Made by a program: the position numbers and the translations under genes. Of a stretch of 64,000 nt of DNA, positions 24,476-34,835 are shown one piece after another. The DNA comes from Agriotes lineatus (lineage: Eukaryota > Arthropoda > Insecta > Coleoptera > Elateridae), in NCBI GenBank assembly GCA_940337035.1, contig OW679203.1, positions 29,583,495 through 29,647,494 on the forward strand, read 5' to 3'. The number at the start of each line of letters is the position of its first letter. Within the stretch, counting starts at the first letter, position 1. The notes below the pieces were generated by a model that did not search any database, was not told where the DNA came from, and was given only the letters and a program-made list of their open reading frames with translations.

Positions 24476-25663
24476 GAAAGGAAAAATTTCAACGAAATTT
24501 TTAACTAAATAAAAACTTTATCCTAAAAGGATACATACATATACGCTAGAGAGTCATTAAACCGTCTGTCATAAGACGTCTCTAACAATTAATCTAAAAA
24601 AAAAACCCAGTACCCACACCACAAACAAGCAACTACACTGTAGAGACGGTGATGACCCCAGGAGGAACCCAGGACCAGATCAACCCCACGACAAGGATCA
24701 AGATTGTTCGTCGCTGCTGGATGTAAATGCTGCGCCGGTGAACAACCCTGTAACAACCTGTCGTGAAGAAGCTCCACCCCCATGAACCCCACAAAATCAC
24801 TCCAAATCCCCACAGCGTACCCCCCCTGACAACTTCCAATAAACCCCCGAGGCGGAAGCACACCTCCACACAGTTTCAGGTACTGTCAGACCGAAAATAG
24901 TTAAGCCAAAACGAAGAATAACCAGGATCTTTCTTTTGACAACCCTGGGGAGAAAGCAACCCCAGTGAAAGAGGGTTAAAGAAACCAGAAAAGTGAGAGG
25001 CAGAAGCCAACATCCACACAACTCTCATACGCTCCGACGGAGGGATTCTTCAGCGCCCCGAACGGCCTGAAGAAAATCCCCACCAATCTTCATCCACATC
25101 CAACAATCACTCATCACCAGAGATTTCATCCGCACCAGATCAAAGAGAAATAAAAGAAAACAAATTGTCATTCATCTAAGTAAACAGTTCATTCAAAACA
25201 AAATCGACATTCACTACATTACAAGAGAGAAATATAGACAAAGCTTTAAGAAGAAAAGAAGGCGAAGAATGAAGGACTGGTCATCTTAAAAATTTTGTTT
25301 TGTAGGGAAACACCCTATATCCCCAAACTCCAAGGGATACCTAAAAGAAACGAAGAAGTTGTACTTCTTTAACGATTAATCTCGTTACCCTTATGTCTCC
25401 TTAGGAAAAACAGGATAACGTAACGCTCTTCCAATACAATCAAAAGAAAACCATCCATTAACATTTCCCAACAGGGAACTCCGTATACTTATACCCAAAA
25501 GAAGGAAAAGAACAAGATATTAAAGTTCCCCAAAGAGTGACCTACCCTACTGTGCCCTTCCAACCACCCTATGCTTTACAGGAGGGAAAGCAAGATAAAA
25601 ATGCTCCCTAAAGTGACCTTCCCTACAGTGCCCATCCAACCACCCTATGCACATCACACATCA
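24476..25663 (-). other. Non-coding 3' internal region of the Gypsy element
   Basis: About 1.2 kb between the pol stop and the polypurine tract, unusually long for an element without env. Near pol, a 48-50 bp unit is present twice (25525-25574 and 25602-25650), both ending in CCAACCACCCTATGC. Two overlapping minus-strand ORFs of 78-90 codons at 24589-24869 have Trp/Gly-rich translations but no signal peptide or membrane pattern that supports an envelope. Confidence 0.6.
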
Positions 25664-28600
25664 TTAATTGATCTCAGAGTTATCATAAAGTTTCAAATCC
25701 TTGGCATGCCAAGTCCCCTTTAATATTTTTCCGTCAGGATCTTTGAGTTCATAAACCCATCGTGAAAACTTTCGATTAATAATAAACGGTCCTATAAATT
25801 TTGCAGCAAGCTTGGAAGTAAACTGACGAGCAGCATCTGATAACACATAGTGTCTACGCAACACTGCTTGATCCGGAACGAACTCGAAAGGTCGTCGACG
25901 AAAGTCATAGCGAGTTTTTGACTTTTGATAAGCCTTATCCAAACGACGTTTAACATCAGCATACAGTTGCTTGAGTACTATAGAACGATTATCTAAATCT
26001 CTATCCCGATTAAATTGAATTTCCGGATTTCCATCACCAACTACCGGTTCGTGATTTAATATGATTTCTCTGCCAAAATTAATGAAATATGGAGTTTTTC
26101 CCGTAACTTCATGAACTGAGGTACGTATAGCACAAACTACGTGAGACAGATATTTATCCCAATCTCGATGACGATCTGATACATAAGCTGTCAACATAGT
26201 TTTCAGCACTCTGTTTATACGTTCCGTAGGATTAGCTTGAGGATGATAATTGGCAGTAAACGAAATCTTACAGCCATACTTCTGATTTAAAGTTTGAAAC
26301 TCATGACTGCGAAACTGAACGCCATTATCACATATGATTCGCTTGGGAACCCCAAACATCAAAAATACGTCTTCCTCAACAATACGTGAGATAACCTTAG
26401 CTGATGCTGTACGGAGCGGAAACACTAATGGAAACTTACTAAAACAATCAGCCACTACGAATATATACGCGTATCCTCGTACTGAACGAGGTAAAGGACC
26501 TACAATATCACAACAGATTAGTTCCCAAGGCTTCGAAATTAATGAATGTCCACCCATATACCCTGCAGGGGCTCTCTGTTCTGGTTTAATTCGTTGACAC
26601 GTTTCGCAACGGCGAACATAAGCAGCCACATCATAACGAAGTTTAGGCCAGTAGTATCTTTGTGCAATACGATGAAAAGTTTTATTAACACCCGTATGAC
26701 CAGCGGTCGGAATATCGTGATTTTGTTTGATAACTTCTTGGCGTTGAGTCTGTGGAACAACCAGTTTCCAATGATCTTCATCATCTGCCAAGTCTGGATA
26801 ATCGGTTCGAACATATTTATACAATTGACCGTCACTAACTCTCCAATGGGGAAATTTTCGAGGATTGTTAATAACAAATCGACACATACGATGATACCAT
26901 GGATTACCAGCAGGACCAAACTGAACGTTAATAGCATCAATGACAGGAACAGCACGAGACAAAGTGTCAGGCACAACATGTTCTTTACCTTTTCGATGAA
27001 TAATGTCAAAATCATATTGTTGAAGGCGAACTGCCCATCGAGCGATACGACCAACAGGGTCTTTAATACTATTAAGCCATTTTAAGCTATAATGATCAGT
27101 TACTACCGTGAACTTAGTTCCCTCAATATATGGTCTAAGTTTTTCAATAGCAAAAAGGACAGCGAGGCATTCACGCTCTGTTGTGCTAAAATTTCGTTCG
27201 TTTCTAGTAAGCGACCGACTAATGTAACATATAACTTTCTCTCCATCAGCTTGATGTTGAGTAAGTACGGCACCAATACCATAACCAGAAGCATCCGTTT
27301 GAATAACAAAGGGTACAGAAAAATCAGGGCAAGCTAATATCGGAGCAGATATCAAATGTTCTTTAATATCACTGAAGGCTTGTTCACAATTACTATCCCA
27401 GAAAAATTTCGCATTCTTGCGGAGCAAGGATGTAAGAGGTCCGATAAGTGAAGAAAAATTCGGAACAAAGCGACGGTACCATGACGCCATACCAATTACA
27501 CGACGTACTTCCTTCACTGACACAGGAGTAGGAATACGATTAATTGCATCTACTTTTTCTGGGTCTACTAATAAACCGCGTGAATTCACTACATAACCGA
27601 GATACTTAAGTTCTGGCTTACAAAAATGACATTTATTTTGGCTTAAAGTAAGACCAGCAGCTAATAACCGAGCGACAACCTCACGAAGAGTAGAAAGATG
27701 TTTTTCGAAAGTTGGCGTACAAATTACAATATCGTCAAGATACGTAAAGACATATGGTTCCAAATCAGCACCAATAACCCTATCAATTAGGCGTTGCCAC
27801 GTTGCCGGCGCCGTATGCAAACCAAACGGTAGGCGGCGAAATTGAAATAACCCCCTATTAGGCACAGTAAACGCTGTTAAAGGGCGTGAAGAAACAGCCA
27901 CAGGTATCTGCCAATATGCGGATTTAATATCAAGAGTCGTAAGATAATGTGCGTCACGAAGTTTATCCAAAGTACTTGATACATATGGAATAGGATAAGC
28001 ATCAGGTTGACTGACTTTATTAAGTTGGCGATAATCAACACAGAACCGATAACTACCATCTTTCTTTTTAATCATTACTATTGGAGATGACCAAGCAGAA
28101 GTCGAAGGTTCTATCACTCCCTCATCCAACATTTTCTTTAACTCAAGATCTACCTGTTTCTGCAGAGCAGGAGAAATAGGATAATATCGCTGCTTAATAG
28201 GCGACGATGTGGTTTTAATCTCATGTTCAACAAGATGAGTGCATCCTAACTTATTTCCCATTTTACTAAAAACTTCTTTGACAAAACAATCTAATTGTTC
28301 TCGCTGAACTTCAGATAAATGTTCTACAGCCTGTATTGCATTAACTTCCGGGATCAAGTGATCTTTCGAGAAGGTCCATTCGTTAATTCTAAGATCGGTT
28401 ACAATACCCATTCTACGCAAAAAATCGCATCCCAAAATCAAGGTATGGGGTACGGAAGGCACAACTAATAACTCACAAGTACAAACTCTATCGCGAAGCA
28501 TAAGTGGTACTGTAACTATACCTAATATTTGACATTCTGCACCGTCAGCAACATTACATGTCCTATCTTTACTTGGTGTAAGCCTACAATGACCTTTCAA

Positions 28601-28852
28601 CAGCTCCCATCCCTTTCTACCAACAACAGTATGCGAAGCACCCGAATCTAACAATCCAAGAATCTCATTACCAAAAATTGAAACTTTAAGATACGGTCTC
28701 TCATCAGGACCTGCGTGACTTAAAATATAATCTAAAACAGCTTTAGAACTAAAATCCGAATTATTTACAACATTGACCGAAGAATTTTTTCGACACCGCG
28801 CTATTCGGTCGTCTAGCGGCGTCGACCCCCATTTCCCGAACATGAAGGGCAT
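25664..28852 (-). CDS. pol: Ty3/Gypsy Pol polyprotein
   Basis: A 1062-residue open frame that copies the element's RNA and integrates the DNA. Domains in order: aspartic protease with DSGAS at 69-73; reverse transcriptase at about 225-425, with Asp308 in TTLDIKSAYWQ and YLDD at 371-374; RNase H from TDASGYG at 519, with Glu559 and Asp586; integrase zinc-binding His712, His719, Cys749, Cys752; integrase core Asp782, Asp842, Glu877 (34 residues between the last two, the D,D-35-E spacing); and a C-terminal GPF module near 1020 ending WHAKDLKLY. No stop or frameshift is seen, so it could be active. The frame is -1 to gag. The ATG at 28852 is just the first in this frame; translation probably enters by frameshifting. 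Confidence 0.95.
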   Translation of the reverse strand: MPFMFGKWGSTPLDDRIARCRKNSSVNVVNNSDFSSKAVLDYILSHAGPDERPYLKVSIFGNEILGLLDSGASHTVVGRKGWELLKGHCRLTPSKDRTCNVADGAECQILGIVTVPLMLRDRVCTCELLVVPSVPHTLILGCDFLRRMGIVTDLRINEWTFSKDHLIPEVNAIQAVEHLSEVQREQLDCFVKEVFSKMGNKLGCTHLVEHEIKTTSSPIKQRYYPISPALQKQVDLELKKMLDEGVIEPSTSAWSSPIVMIKKKDGSYRFCVDYRQLNKVSQPDAYPIPYVSSTLDKLRDAHYLTTLDIKSAYWQIPVAVSSRPLTAFTVPNRGLFQFRRLPFGLHTAPATWQRLIDRVIGADLEPYVFTYLDDIVICTPTFEKHLSTLREVVARLLAAGLTLSQNKCHFCKPELKYLGYVVNSRGLLVDPEKVDAINRIPTPVSVKEVRRVIGMASWYRRFVPNFSSLIGPLTSLLRKNAKFFWDSNCEQAFSDIKEHLISAPILACPDFSVPFVIQTDASGYGIGAVLTQHQADGEKVICYISRSLTRNERNFSTTERECLAVLFAIEKLRPYIEGTKFTVVTDHYSLKWLNSIKDPVGRIARWAVRLQQYDFDIIHRKGKEHVVPDTLSRAVPVIDAINVQFGPAGNPWYHRMCRFVINNPRKFPHWRVSDGQLYKYVRTDYPDLADDEDHWKLVVPQTQRQEVIKQNHDIPTAGHTGVNKTFHRIAQRYYWPKLRYDVAAYVRRCETCQRIKPEQRAPAGYMGGHSLISKPWELICCDIVGPLPRSVRGYAYIFVVADCFSKFPLVFPLRTASAKVISRIVEEDVFLMFGVPKRIICDNGVQFRSHEFQTLNQKYGCKISFTANYHPQANPTERINRVLKTMLTAYVSDRHRDWDKYLSHVVCAIRTSVHEVTGKTPYFINFGREIILNHEPVVGDGNPEIQFNRDRDLDNRSIVLKQLYADVKRRLDKAYQKSKTRYDFRRRPFEFVPDQAVLRRHYVLSDAARQFTSKLAAKFIGPFIINRKFSRWVYELKDPDGKILKGTWHAKDLKLYDNSEIN
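28790..28837 (-). promoter_or_regulatory. -1 ribosomal frameshift signal between gag and pol
   Basis: In the gag frame the minus strand reads TCG GGA AAT, so G GGA AAT forms the heptamer GGGAAAT (28837-28831), fitting X XXY YYZ in the phase needed for a -1 slip into pol. Five G residues follow, then a predicted 10 bp stem: TCGACGCCGC (28825-28816) pairs with GCGGTGTCGA (28799-28790) with one G-U pair. The 16-base loop (28815-28800) starts with the gag stop TAG. Slippery site, short spacer, then strong stem is the standard layout. The stem is drawn by eye. Confidence 0.8.
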
Positions 28853-30219
28853 GTACGGACAGTAAAATCAGGTCGTCCACAACCATAGCAATATTGTTTA
28901 CTATTTGCTGAACAGTTACGCGCAAAATGATTCGGTTTATCACATTTCCAACATCTCAAATCAGAAGGCTTGGTTGAATTGATTACGTTCGGTGGGTTAT
29001 TACTACGAGTTTGAACGTAACCCTCATTTGAGGATACATTCACTGTATGAATCCTAGCATTACATTTCGACTTTTGATAGGCTAGATCGGGTTCTAACAT
29101 TCGATTTCCCTGAGTGGGAGGTCCACGGAACCGTTGTGCATGCACATGTGCATCTTCAACAGCTTTACACACTCGAAGTAATTGTGAAAAGGAAACTATG
29201 TTCTCTAAAGCCAGTTGGGTTTGGAAATGTGGTAATAAATTCCTACGTATTAGATTAAGGCGCTTTGTTTCAGAAGGCATCGATGGTAACCGATGGAATA
29301 AGTTTTCCATTATCGACACAAATACGGTCACGGGTTCATCGGCCCCCTGAGTACGATTGCGTATTTCATCCCATAAACAAGCTTCATAATCACATGGAAG
29401 AAAAGCTGAACGTAACGCATTAACTAACTGGTCCCAATTATACAAAGTATTTTTAACCGATCGATACCAAATCAAAGCATAATCGGTGAAAAATTCAACA
29501 GCCGAAGTAAAAAGTTGTTCCTTAGTAACCCCACGCGCCATTCGCAATTCTTCAATACGCTCTAGGAAACTAGACAATCCCGATTGACCATCGAAACGAA
29601 GGTTCCATTTATTCATCGGAAGGTAATTGTTATAACGTGGAGTAGCATCAATGACTTTAGTGCTGTTCAAACCAATAGGTGTCGGTAACGTTTGAAACTG
29701 TTGACTATCAATTACATTTGAATAATTAAAATGGTTTGGTGATTGATTGGCTTGTAATGGCTCATCGTCAAGGTCCATCAAGTTAACTGTTTGTGAACTA
29801 GAAGGAACTACAGGTTCATTTTCAGATGTCAATCTGGACTCGAGATCGTCCATAGCCCCTAAACACCTATTATATAGCTCATCTTTATCATCTGCTGAAG
29901 ACCCCTCAAAAACTAACCGTTCTAGTCGATTTGAAATATGTACCAAGCGGGTCTGAATACGTTTATAATCATTACCACCCCTAACAAATGACTCAGAAGC
30001 TAGTATCTCTTCCACAAGAATGTCAAGCTTCCTACTGCATATATCCAATTCTTCTACGTTATTCAATTCTACTTCCGGGAACGAAGCATTTCCCGTCTTC
30101 TCTAACCTAATACGCGCTCTAAGCAATTTACGCTTTTCCGGCATATTTCCCTTACAAACAACTCCCCGTATTCGTAATTCATAATCTATCTCGTCTACCA
30201 ATAACCTATCAACATCCAT
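28813..30219 (-). CDS. gag: Ty3/Gypsy Gag polyprotein
   Basis: A 468-residue structural protein that forms the particle packaging the element's RNA. The middle (about 200-330) has the retrotransposon Gag capsid pattern, with WYRSVKNTLYNWDQLVNALR and then VTVFVSIMENLFHRLP. Near the C-terminus are two nucleocapsid zinc knuckles: residues 423-436 (CWKCDKPNHFARNC, a canonical CCHC) and 444-457 (CYGCGRPDFTVRTC), where the usual His is Phe, so the second finger may bind zinc poorly. The ORF overlaps pol by 40 bases in the -1 frame. The start at 30219 is about 250 bases inside the 5' LTR. Confidence 0.93.
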   Translation of the reverse strand: MDVDRLLVDEIDYELRIRGVVCKGNMPEKRKLLRARIRLEKTGNASFPEVELNNVEELDICSRKLDILVEEILASESFVRGGNDYKRIQTRLVHISNRLERLVFEGSSADDKDELYNRCLGAMDDLESRLTSENEPVVPSSSQTVNLMDLDDEPLQANQSPNHFNYSNVIDSQQFQTLPTPIGLNSTKVIDATPRYNNYLPMNKWNLRFDGQSGLSSFLERIEELRMARGVTKEQLFTSAVEFFTDYALIWYRSVKNTLYNWDQLVNALRSAFLPCDYEACLWDEIRNRTQGADEPVTVFVSIMENLFHRLPSMPSETKRLNLIRRNLLPHFQTQLALENIVSFSQLLRVCKAVEDAHVHAQRFRGPPTQGNRMLEPDLAYQKSKCNARIHTVNVSSNEGYVQTRSNNPPNVINSTKPSDLRCWKCDKPNHFARNCSANSKQYCYGCGRPDFTVRTCPSCSGNGGRRR

Positions 30220-30412
30220 TCTGATTCCTCAAAGTAAAACCCTTTTTACCACAAGTATACCGTTTTATGTATTATTCTCAAAGTAATTCTTTGGTTTGTC
30301 ACGTTCTGACGATATTTTTCCACTTACATAAACGAGTACAGAAAGTTATGTATAACTATTGTCAGTATTGCTCCTTTCTATTATAGTACGACCTAAAGGT
30401 ATATGTTCCAAT

Positions 30413-30474
30413 CTTGTTAAAGCCCCCGTTAGCTCTTCAAAAATCTTATTAAAGCCCCCGTTGGGTGCCAAACT
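30413..30474 (-). other. Primer binding site, with a partial second copy
   Basis: Just inside the 5' LTR the minus strand reads TGGCACCCAACGGGGGC (30470-30454), starting with TGG as needed to pair with a tRNA 3' CCA end. I cannot name the tRNA. The AACGGGGGCTTTAA part recurs about 31 bp further in (30433-30413), but there the TGGCACCC is missing, so only the outer copy should prime. Confidence 0.7.
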
Positions 30475-31505
30475 TGTTAGCTATATTTATCTATAAATTC
30501 CTTTACCTACCTTTAGGTCATCGCTATATCTCTTAGTTAACAATCGATCACTATAAAAGTATATTTGAGGCCCGTCTCTAGCATCAGTGAAGACGTCGCG
30601 GATTCTAGTTTATGATGTTATAAATGGCGCCAACAAGTTAAACTCAAATATACTGATATAAGCCAAGAAACTTGTAACTTCACTTTCTATCAACTAATAA
30701 CAATACGATTATTGAACTCCCTATCAAAATGAAAGAAAGCAATACTTGTAGCTGGTTTTATTAATACTCGAACATTACTACCATCGATCAGACAATTAGC
30801 ATCTTTACTATTACTACCTCACGCAGGGTACCCCAAATAGTTTAACTTAAAACGCTCGTAAATCTAATGGTTACACAGTTTTTATATGCAAAAATATCAT
30901 CAGATTCTAACTACCACACTTATCTTTGTGCCGATATACTCGCAGACATTTAATACGTCCCGTTACTCCTAACACATGTCAGCTTGACAGGTTCCAACCT
31001 CGGCTGTCATTTGCTATACCTCGACCCTCAATACTGCGGTAGATTAGCTTTCCAATACTGTCCGCCTAATAGTTGTTGCTATAAATCGAATTTCCAGGTA
31101 ACAAAAGGCAAATTCCATATTAAACTACATACCCTGTTCACAGGCAATAAACTTCGCAATCGTTGTATTCGTGTTTCCCAGATCGCTTTACAGCTTGAAT
31201 ATAAATATTCATTGGAAAAATGACATCTGCTTAATGAACTCCTCTACAGGAACGGCTGGCTAGTAAACCAATTCTTTACTATCACCAAACCAGAATAAAT
31301 GGCGAGATTGTCATTTACACCCCACGAAAACTCTTGCCTTATTTAAAAGCTGATATACAAATTTTCTCTCAAACAAAACCAACCTGGTTTTTATATCTCC
31401 TCTAGCAACGAACAAAGCCAATCTGATATTAATTTTATCGCGTCACTCTCACTAGATTCCTCATTCAACACTAGTATTAATATCAAATGCTTTTGACACG
31501 TAACA
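30475..31505 (-). repeat. 5' LTR of the Gypsy element
   Basis: Right-hand LTR, upstream of gag on the minus strand, so it should hold the promoter. Same TGTTAGC and GTAACA ends as the left copy. Most differences are single bases, plus one variable patch near 31367-31392 (CAAACAAACAAACG in one copy and CAAACAAAACCAACC in the other). Confidence 0.93.
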
Positions 31506-31751
31506 AATGAACAAATAAAAAAAAAACATAAACAAATAAATTCACATTCATTCTAATAATATAGTAAAGTAGTGCAGGAACAAGCATAATAGTAGAATGT
31601 TATAAGTATTTAACGAAAAAAAATGGTATGTAATAACAAATTCTTAATGTAGAACAAACCGAAATAAGTAATAGGTACCCACACATATAAAATTAAAAAA
31701 TATAAATACTAGTAGGTAGGGAGTACATAAAATAGTTATAAAATAGACGCC

Positions 31752-34190
31752 TCTATTTCTTCTTTATTTTTTTTCTTTTAAGGCCAATTGCGGTATTACC
31801 ATATCTCTTTGGACGCCCTCGTTTTTTAATCTTCGCTCTCATTTTGTCTGTCGTAACTTGTGGGGGCACCTTCGTCATTGGTTGTATCAATTTCAATCTG
31901 TTGAACTACAATTAGTAATAATTATTACCAATATCGCTAGGCTGAAGTTCATCTTCATCATCATTCGTAAATCCAACACATTCAATAATTACTTCATTTA
32001 CAGCTTGTTTTTTTGTATTATCATCACTCTGTGGGACATCGATAGTTTCTTCCACTTGAATTTTATTAATAAGAGTAGTTCTCGCACTTTCACAAAGAGA
32101 TCCATCATTTTCGGTTTTATTTTGACATTGTTTTTCATCATTGCTTTTTGGAACATCAGCAGTTTCCTCTTGTTGAATTTGATTCCTAGTTGCCATTGCA
32201 CTGTGACTTTGTTGAATTCCTTGCTCATCACCATCTGTTAAAACATTAGCATCAATATGTTCGTTACTCTCCGTAAAATTGTTTTTGAAAATGTCCTTCA
32301 AAATTTCATCTTGCCCTTCTTTCCAATGCTTTATGATAGATTGAATGTTTTTCAATCTCTCACAAAAGATTGAAGTAGATACCTCATTACATAATTGATC
32401 CATTTTTTACCTTCATCATCCATGCCAACTTTATTATAATCAGCCACAAACGTATTTTCCGGCCCTAATAATTCTTGATCAATTTTATTTTTATTGATTC
32501 CAAATTCGTCCAAAATACGATGGGCTCCATCTACTTAGACACAATTTAACATCAAATAAAGGCAACGATAATTTAGGTCTATAGTTAAAAATATGTCTAC
32601 AAGGCAAGTGTGTAGATTTTCTGAAAAGACACATACAGCTCATCGCGGTTACTTGTATCAAACCCTCAGAAGTTACTGCCAAAAAAACATCGTTACCAAT
32701 GCTGTTGAATTTTGTGTAATTGTATCTTTTGAAAACATTTAGCTGCGCCTCCACTTTTTCAAAGGCAAACGTTGTATGTTCCTGATATATGTAAATATTC
32801 AGCAGAGTTTTTTTCGTATAGTTTTGCTAACTTGGTATTTAGCATCTGAGAGTTCTTCACGTCCTTTCCAACTCGAACACTGTTAATGTAAGCAAATACA
32901 TGTTTTATGAAGTCTTTCAATGGACTGTATCTGTTTATTACACTTTTTAATTTATTATTTACAGATTCCAAACGATTATTTGTTTTATTTGCAAAACAAA
33001 TTTTGCAAATTTAAGTAGTGAACCCATTGATCGGTAATGCCGGCCCTATTAGAATCGTAATATTATTTTACAATTTTCGGGACCTTTGTTGCCATTTCAT
33101 CGTAAACTTTGTGGTAATCTGTTTCCGATAAGGCATTTGCAAGTTTCTGTAAATATTCTTTGCTGATTTTCACTTTATCTGCGGATATACCCATTTTTTT
33201 AAATGAAACTTCTCTATTGAATATTTGGAATACATGAAAAACATAACAATAATTTTTCATAGGGGAAATGCTTTTTAAATTTTTTTTGTTCTGTTTTGTC
33301 TTTATCGGAGATATTAACTTGTACTTTTTTCCAATCAGGATTTTGATTTTTAAATGTTTCTATAAAAAAATTAATCGAAGGTTCATCTTCATCAACTAGT
33401 AAACACACTGCGACTATCTCACTGAAACCACAGCCATCTTCTATCATTATAATATATGTTGCTGTTTTAAGGTCAAGCAGTATGTACCATCAATAAACAA
33501 TATTTCCGGAAATGCCTCCATGCATTTTTCTTTTATCTTGAAAATACAATCATTTAAAAACTTCATTCATCCACTAATAATTGAATATCACTACAGTCAT
33601 ATGCATATGTGTTCTTGAGCATATCGACACATTTTTGAAAGTTTTTTTTCTGTCTGACTTTCTCCTGTTGATGTTAGTTAGATCTTTAAGTGTAATCTTA
33701 CGGCCGGTCTCTGCTCTTATTTTATCCAGCACAATTTTTTATTTGCACCAGCTCGTAACGAATCTTTTGCACAATATTTTACTCCTTTTGGGAGTTGTAA
33801 TCTTTGTTGTGAATGGGTTGTAAAATAAGTTTTAGAAGATGTAAGGTTGTGGTTGTTTTTAAATTCCAGTACACACAGATATTGTTTGCAGGTACTAACA
33901 CGGATAAAAATTGTTGCCTCACAATCTTTTTAATACGTCGTACATTTTCTTTTGGAATGTTTATTTTTGGATTTAAAAGCCCTACCACCTTTAACACAGT
34001 CGTATATGATAATATTTAAGGGATTTATTAATGTCAGCAACGCTTTCGGGGGCTCGTTTTCGTTGATTTTCGATTGTTCTAGCATCTCGTATCCAAAATT
34101 CATTATGGACACTTTTCTTGTACACTGTTAATACACTATGAAACTCTTCATATGAAGAAAACTTGTCTCCGACTTTCATTTTGACCACGC
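31752..34190 (-). pseudogene. ZSWIM3/ZSWIM1-like (MULE-derived) pseudogene
   Basis: On the minus strand the parts of a ZSWIM1/3-type protein appear in order. At 34190-34000: GDKFSSYEEFHSVLTVYKK, EFWIRDARTI and CVKGGRAFKSK (DNA-binding N-terminus). At 33990-33780: VVGLLNPKINIPKENVRRIK. At 33447-33214: EDGCGFSEIVAVCLLVDED (core of the MULE-type transposase fold). At 32971-32760: MESVNNKLKSVINRY. At 32754-32491: the SWIM zinc finger CMC...LPCRHIF. Last comes an acidic stretch, then KKRGRPKRYG and IGLKRK, a known tail of the family. At least five frameshifts or stops separate these pieces, so it is broken. Such genes come from Mutator-like transposases and are often multi-copy in insects. It ends 247 bp from the Gypsy LTR. 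Confidence 0.8.
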
Positions 34191-34239
34191 GTTACGGCGT
34201 TACGAGTTACCTACATATTTTGAGGTTATGTAGTCGATA

Positions 34240-34395
34240 GCCGGCACCTCATTGCCGGCACCTCATTGCCGGCACCGATCACAGTATTTTTCAGGCACCG
34301 TTGCCGGCATAGGAGCCCACCTTGAGCGGGCGACCGGCGCCGGCAGCCATTTGATTATTTTGCGGGCGCCGTTGCCGGCAGCGGAGGCACCGCCT
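34240..34395. repeat. G+C-rich block of repeated GCCGGCA motifs
   Basis: About 155 bp with strongly raised G+C in an A+T-rich setting. GCCGGCACCTCATT is repeated directly, then a third GCCGGCACC, and further TTGCCGGCA copies occur to 34380. It lies just upstream of the ZSWIM-like start on the minus strand, so it may be the remains of that gene's promoter or the end of its transposon. Confidence 0.6.
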
Positions 34396-34835
34396 TAATA
34401 TTAACCTTAATTTTTGTTTATGTGAAGACTTTAAAGATTTACAATTGGAAAAAAATAATATAAAATGTTACTTACTTCTTTAGATTTTTTATTATTTACC
34501 GAAAAGTAGTATCTTTGCATAATTTTTAGAACATGTAAATTGGATAAAGAAAAATCTCCTCATTTAGACAACTGTAAAAGAACATTTACAGAAATTTTGT
34601 AACATTATTTATTAACAGGGCTAGATACGAGTTTGTAGAGGCCATTTAAATAGATATTAATCAGAACTGAAAAATATTTCTCCTTAAAAGCGCAAAAAAC
34701 GTAAAAAATATGCAAAGATACTACTTTTCGGTAAATAATAAAAAAATCTAAAGAAGTAATTACCATTTTATATTATTTTTCCCAATTATAAATCTTTACA
34801 GTTTTCACATAAAATAAATTGAATTTTAATATTAT
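34395..34835. mobile_element. Foldback element with about 127 bp arms
   Basis: 34395-34521 is the inverse complement of 34709-34835 with few mismatches. The inner ends are TATGCAAAGATACTACTTTT and its complement, and the spacer is about 187 bp. No ORF. It is a non-autonomous inverted-repeat element. Confidence 0.8.

Larger units (their letters stand above)
23431..31505 (-). mobile_element. Near-intact Ty3/Gypsy LTR retrotransposon
   Basis: An 8.1 kb element on the minus strand with two direct LTRs (23431-24459 and 30475-31505), a primer binding site, gag, pol and a polypurine tract. The LTRs begin TGTTAGC and end GTAACA, and by eye they differ at only about 15-25 positions, so insertion was fairly recent. 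gag and pol are both open. There is no env-like ORF: the roughly 1.2 kb between pol and the 3' LTR has only short ORFs. The flanking bases (TACTT on the left, AATGA on the right) do not match, so no target duplication is seen. Domain order protease, RT, RNase H, integrase places it in Ty3/Gypsy rather than Copia. Confidence 0.95.

Noticed and set aside
25664..27337. Several + and other-frame ORFs of 60-179 codons opposite pol
   Set aside because: Shadows of the pol reading frame. Pol has complete catalytic motifs and these do not.
23940..31223. Identical 79-codon ORFs in both LTRs (+ strand)
   Set aside because: Identity is expected because LTRs are copies of each other. They are antisense to the element and have no domain.
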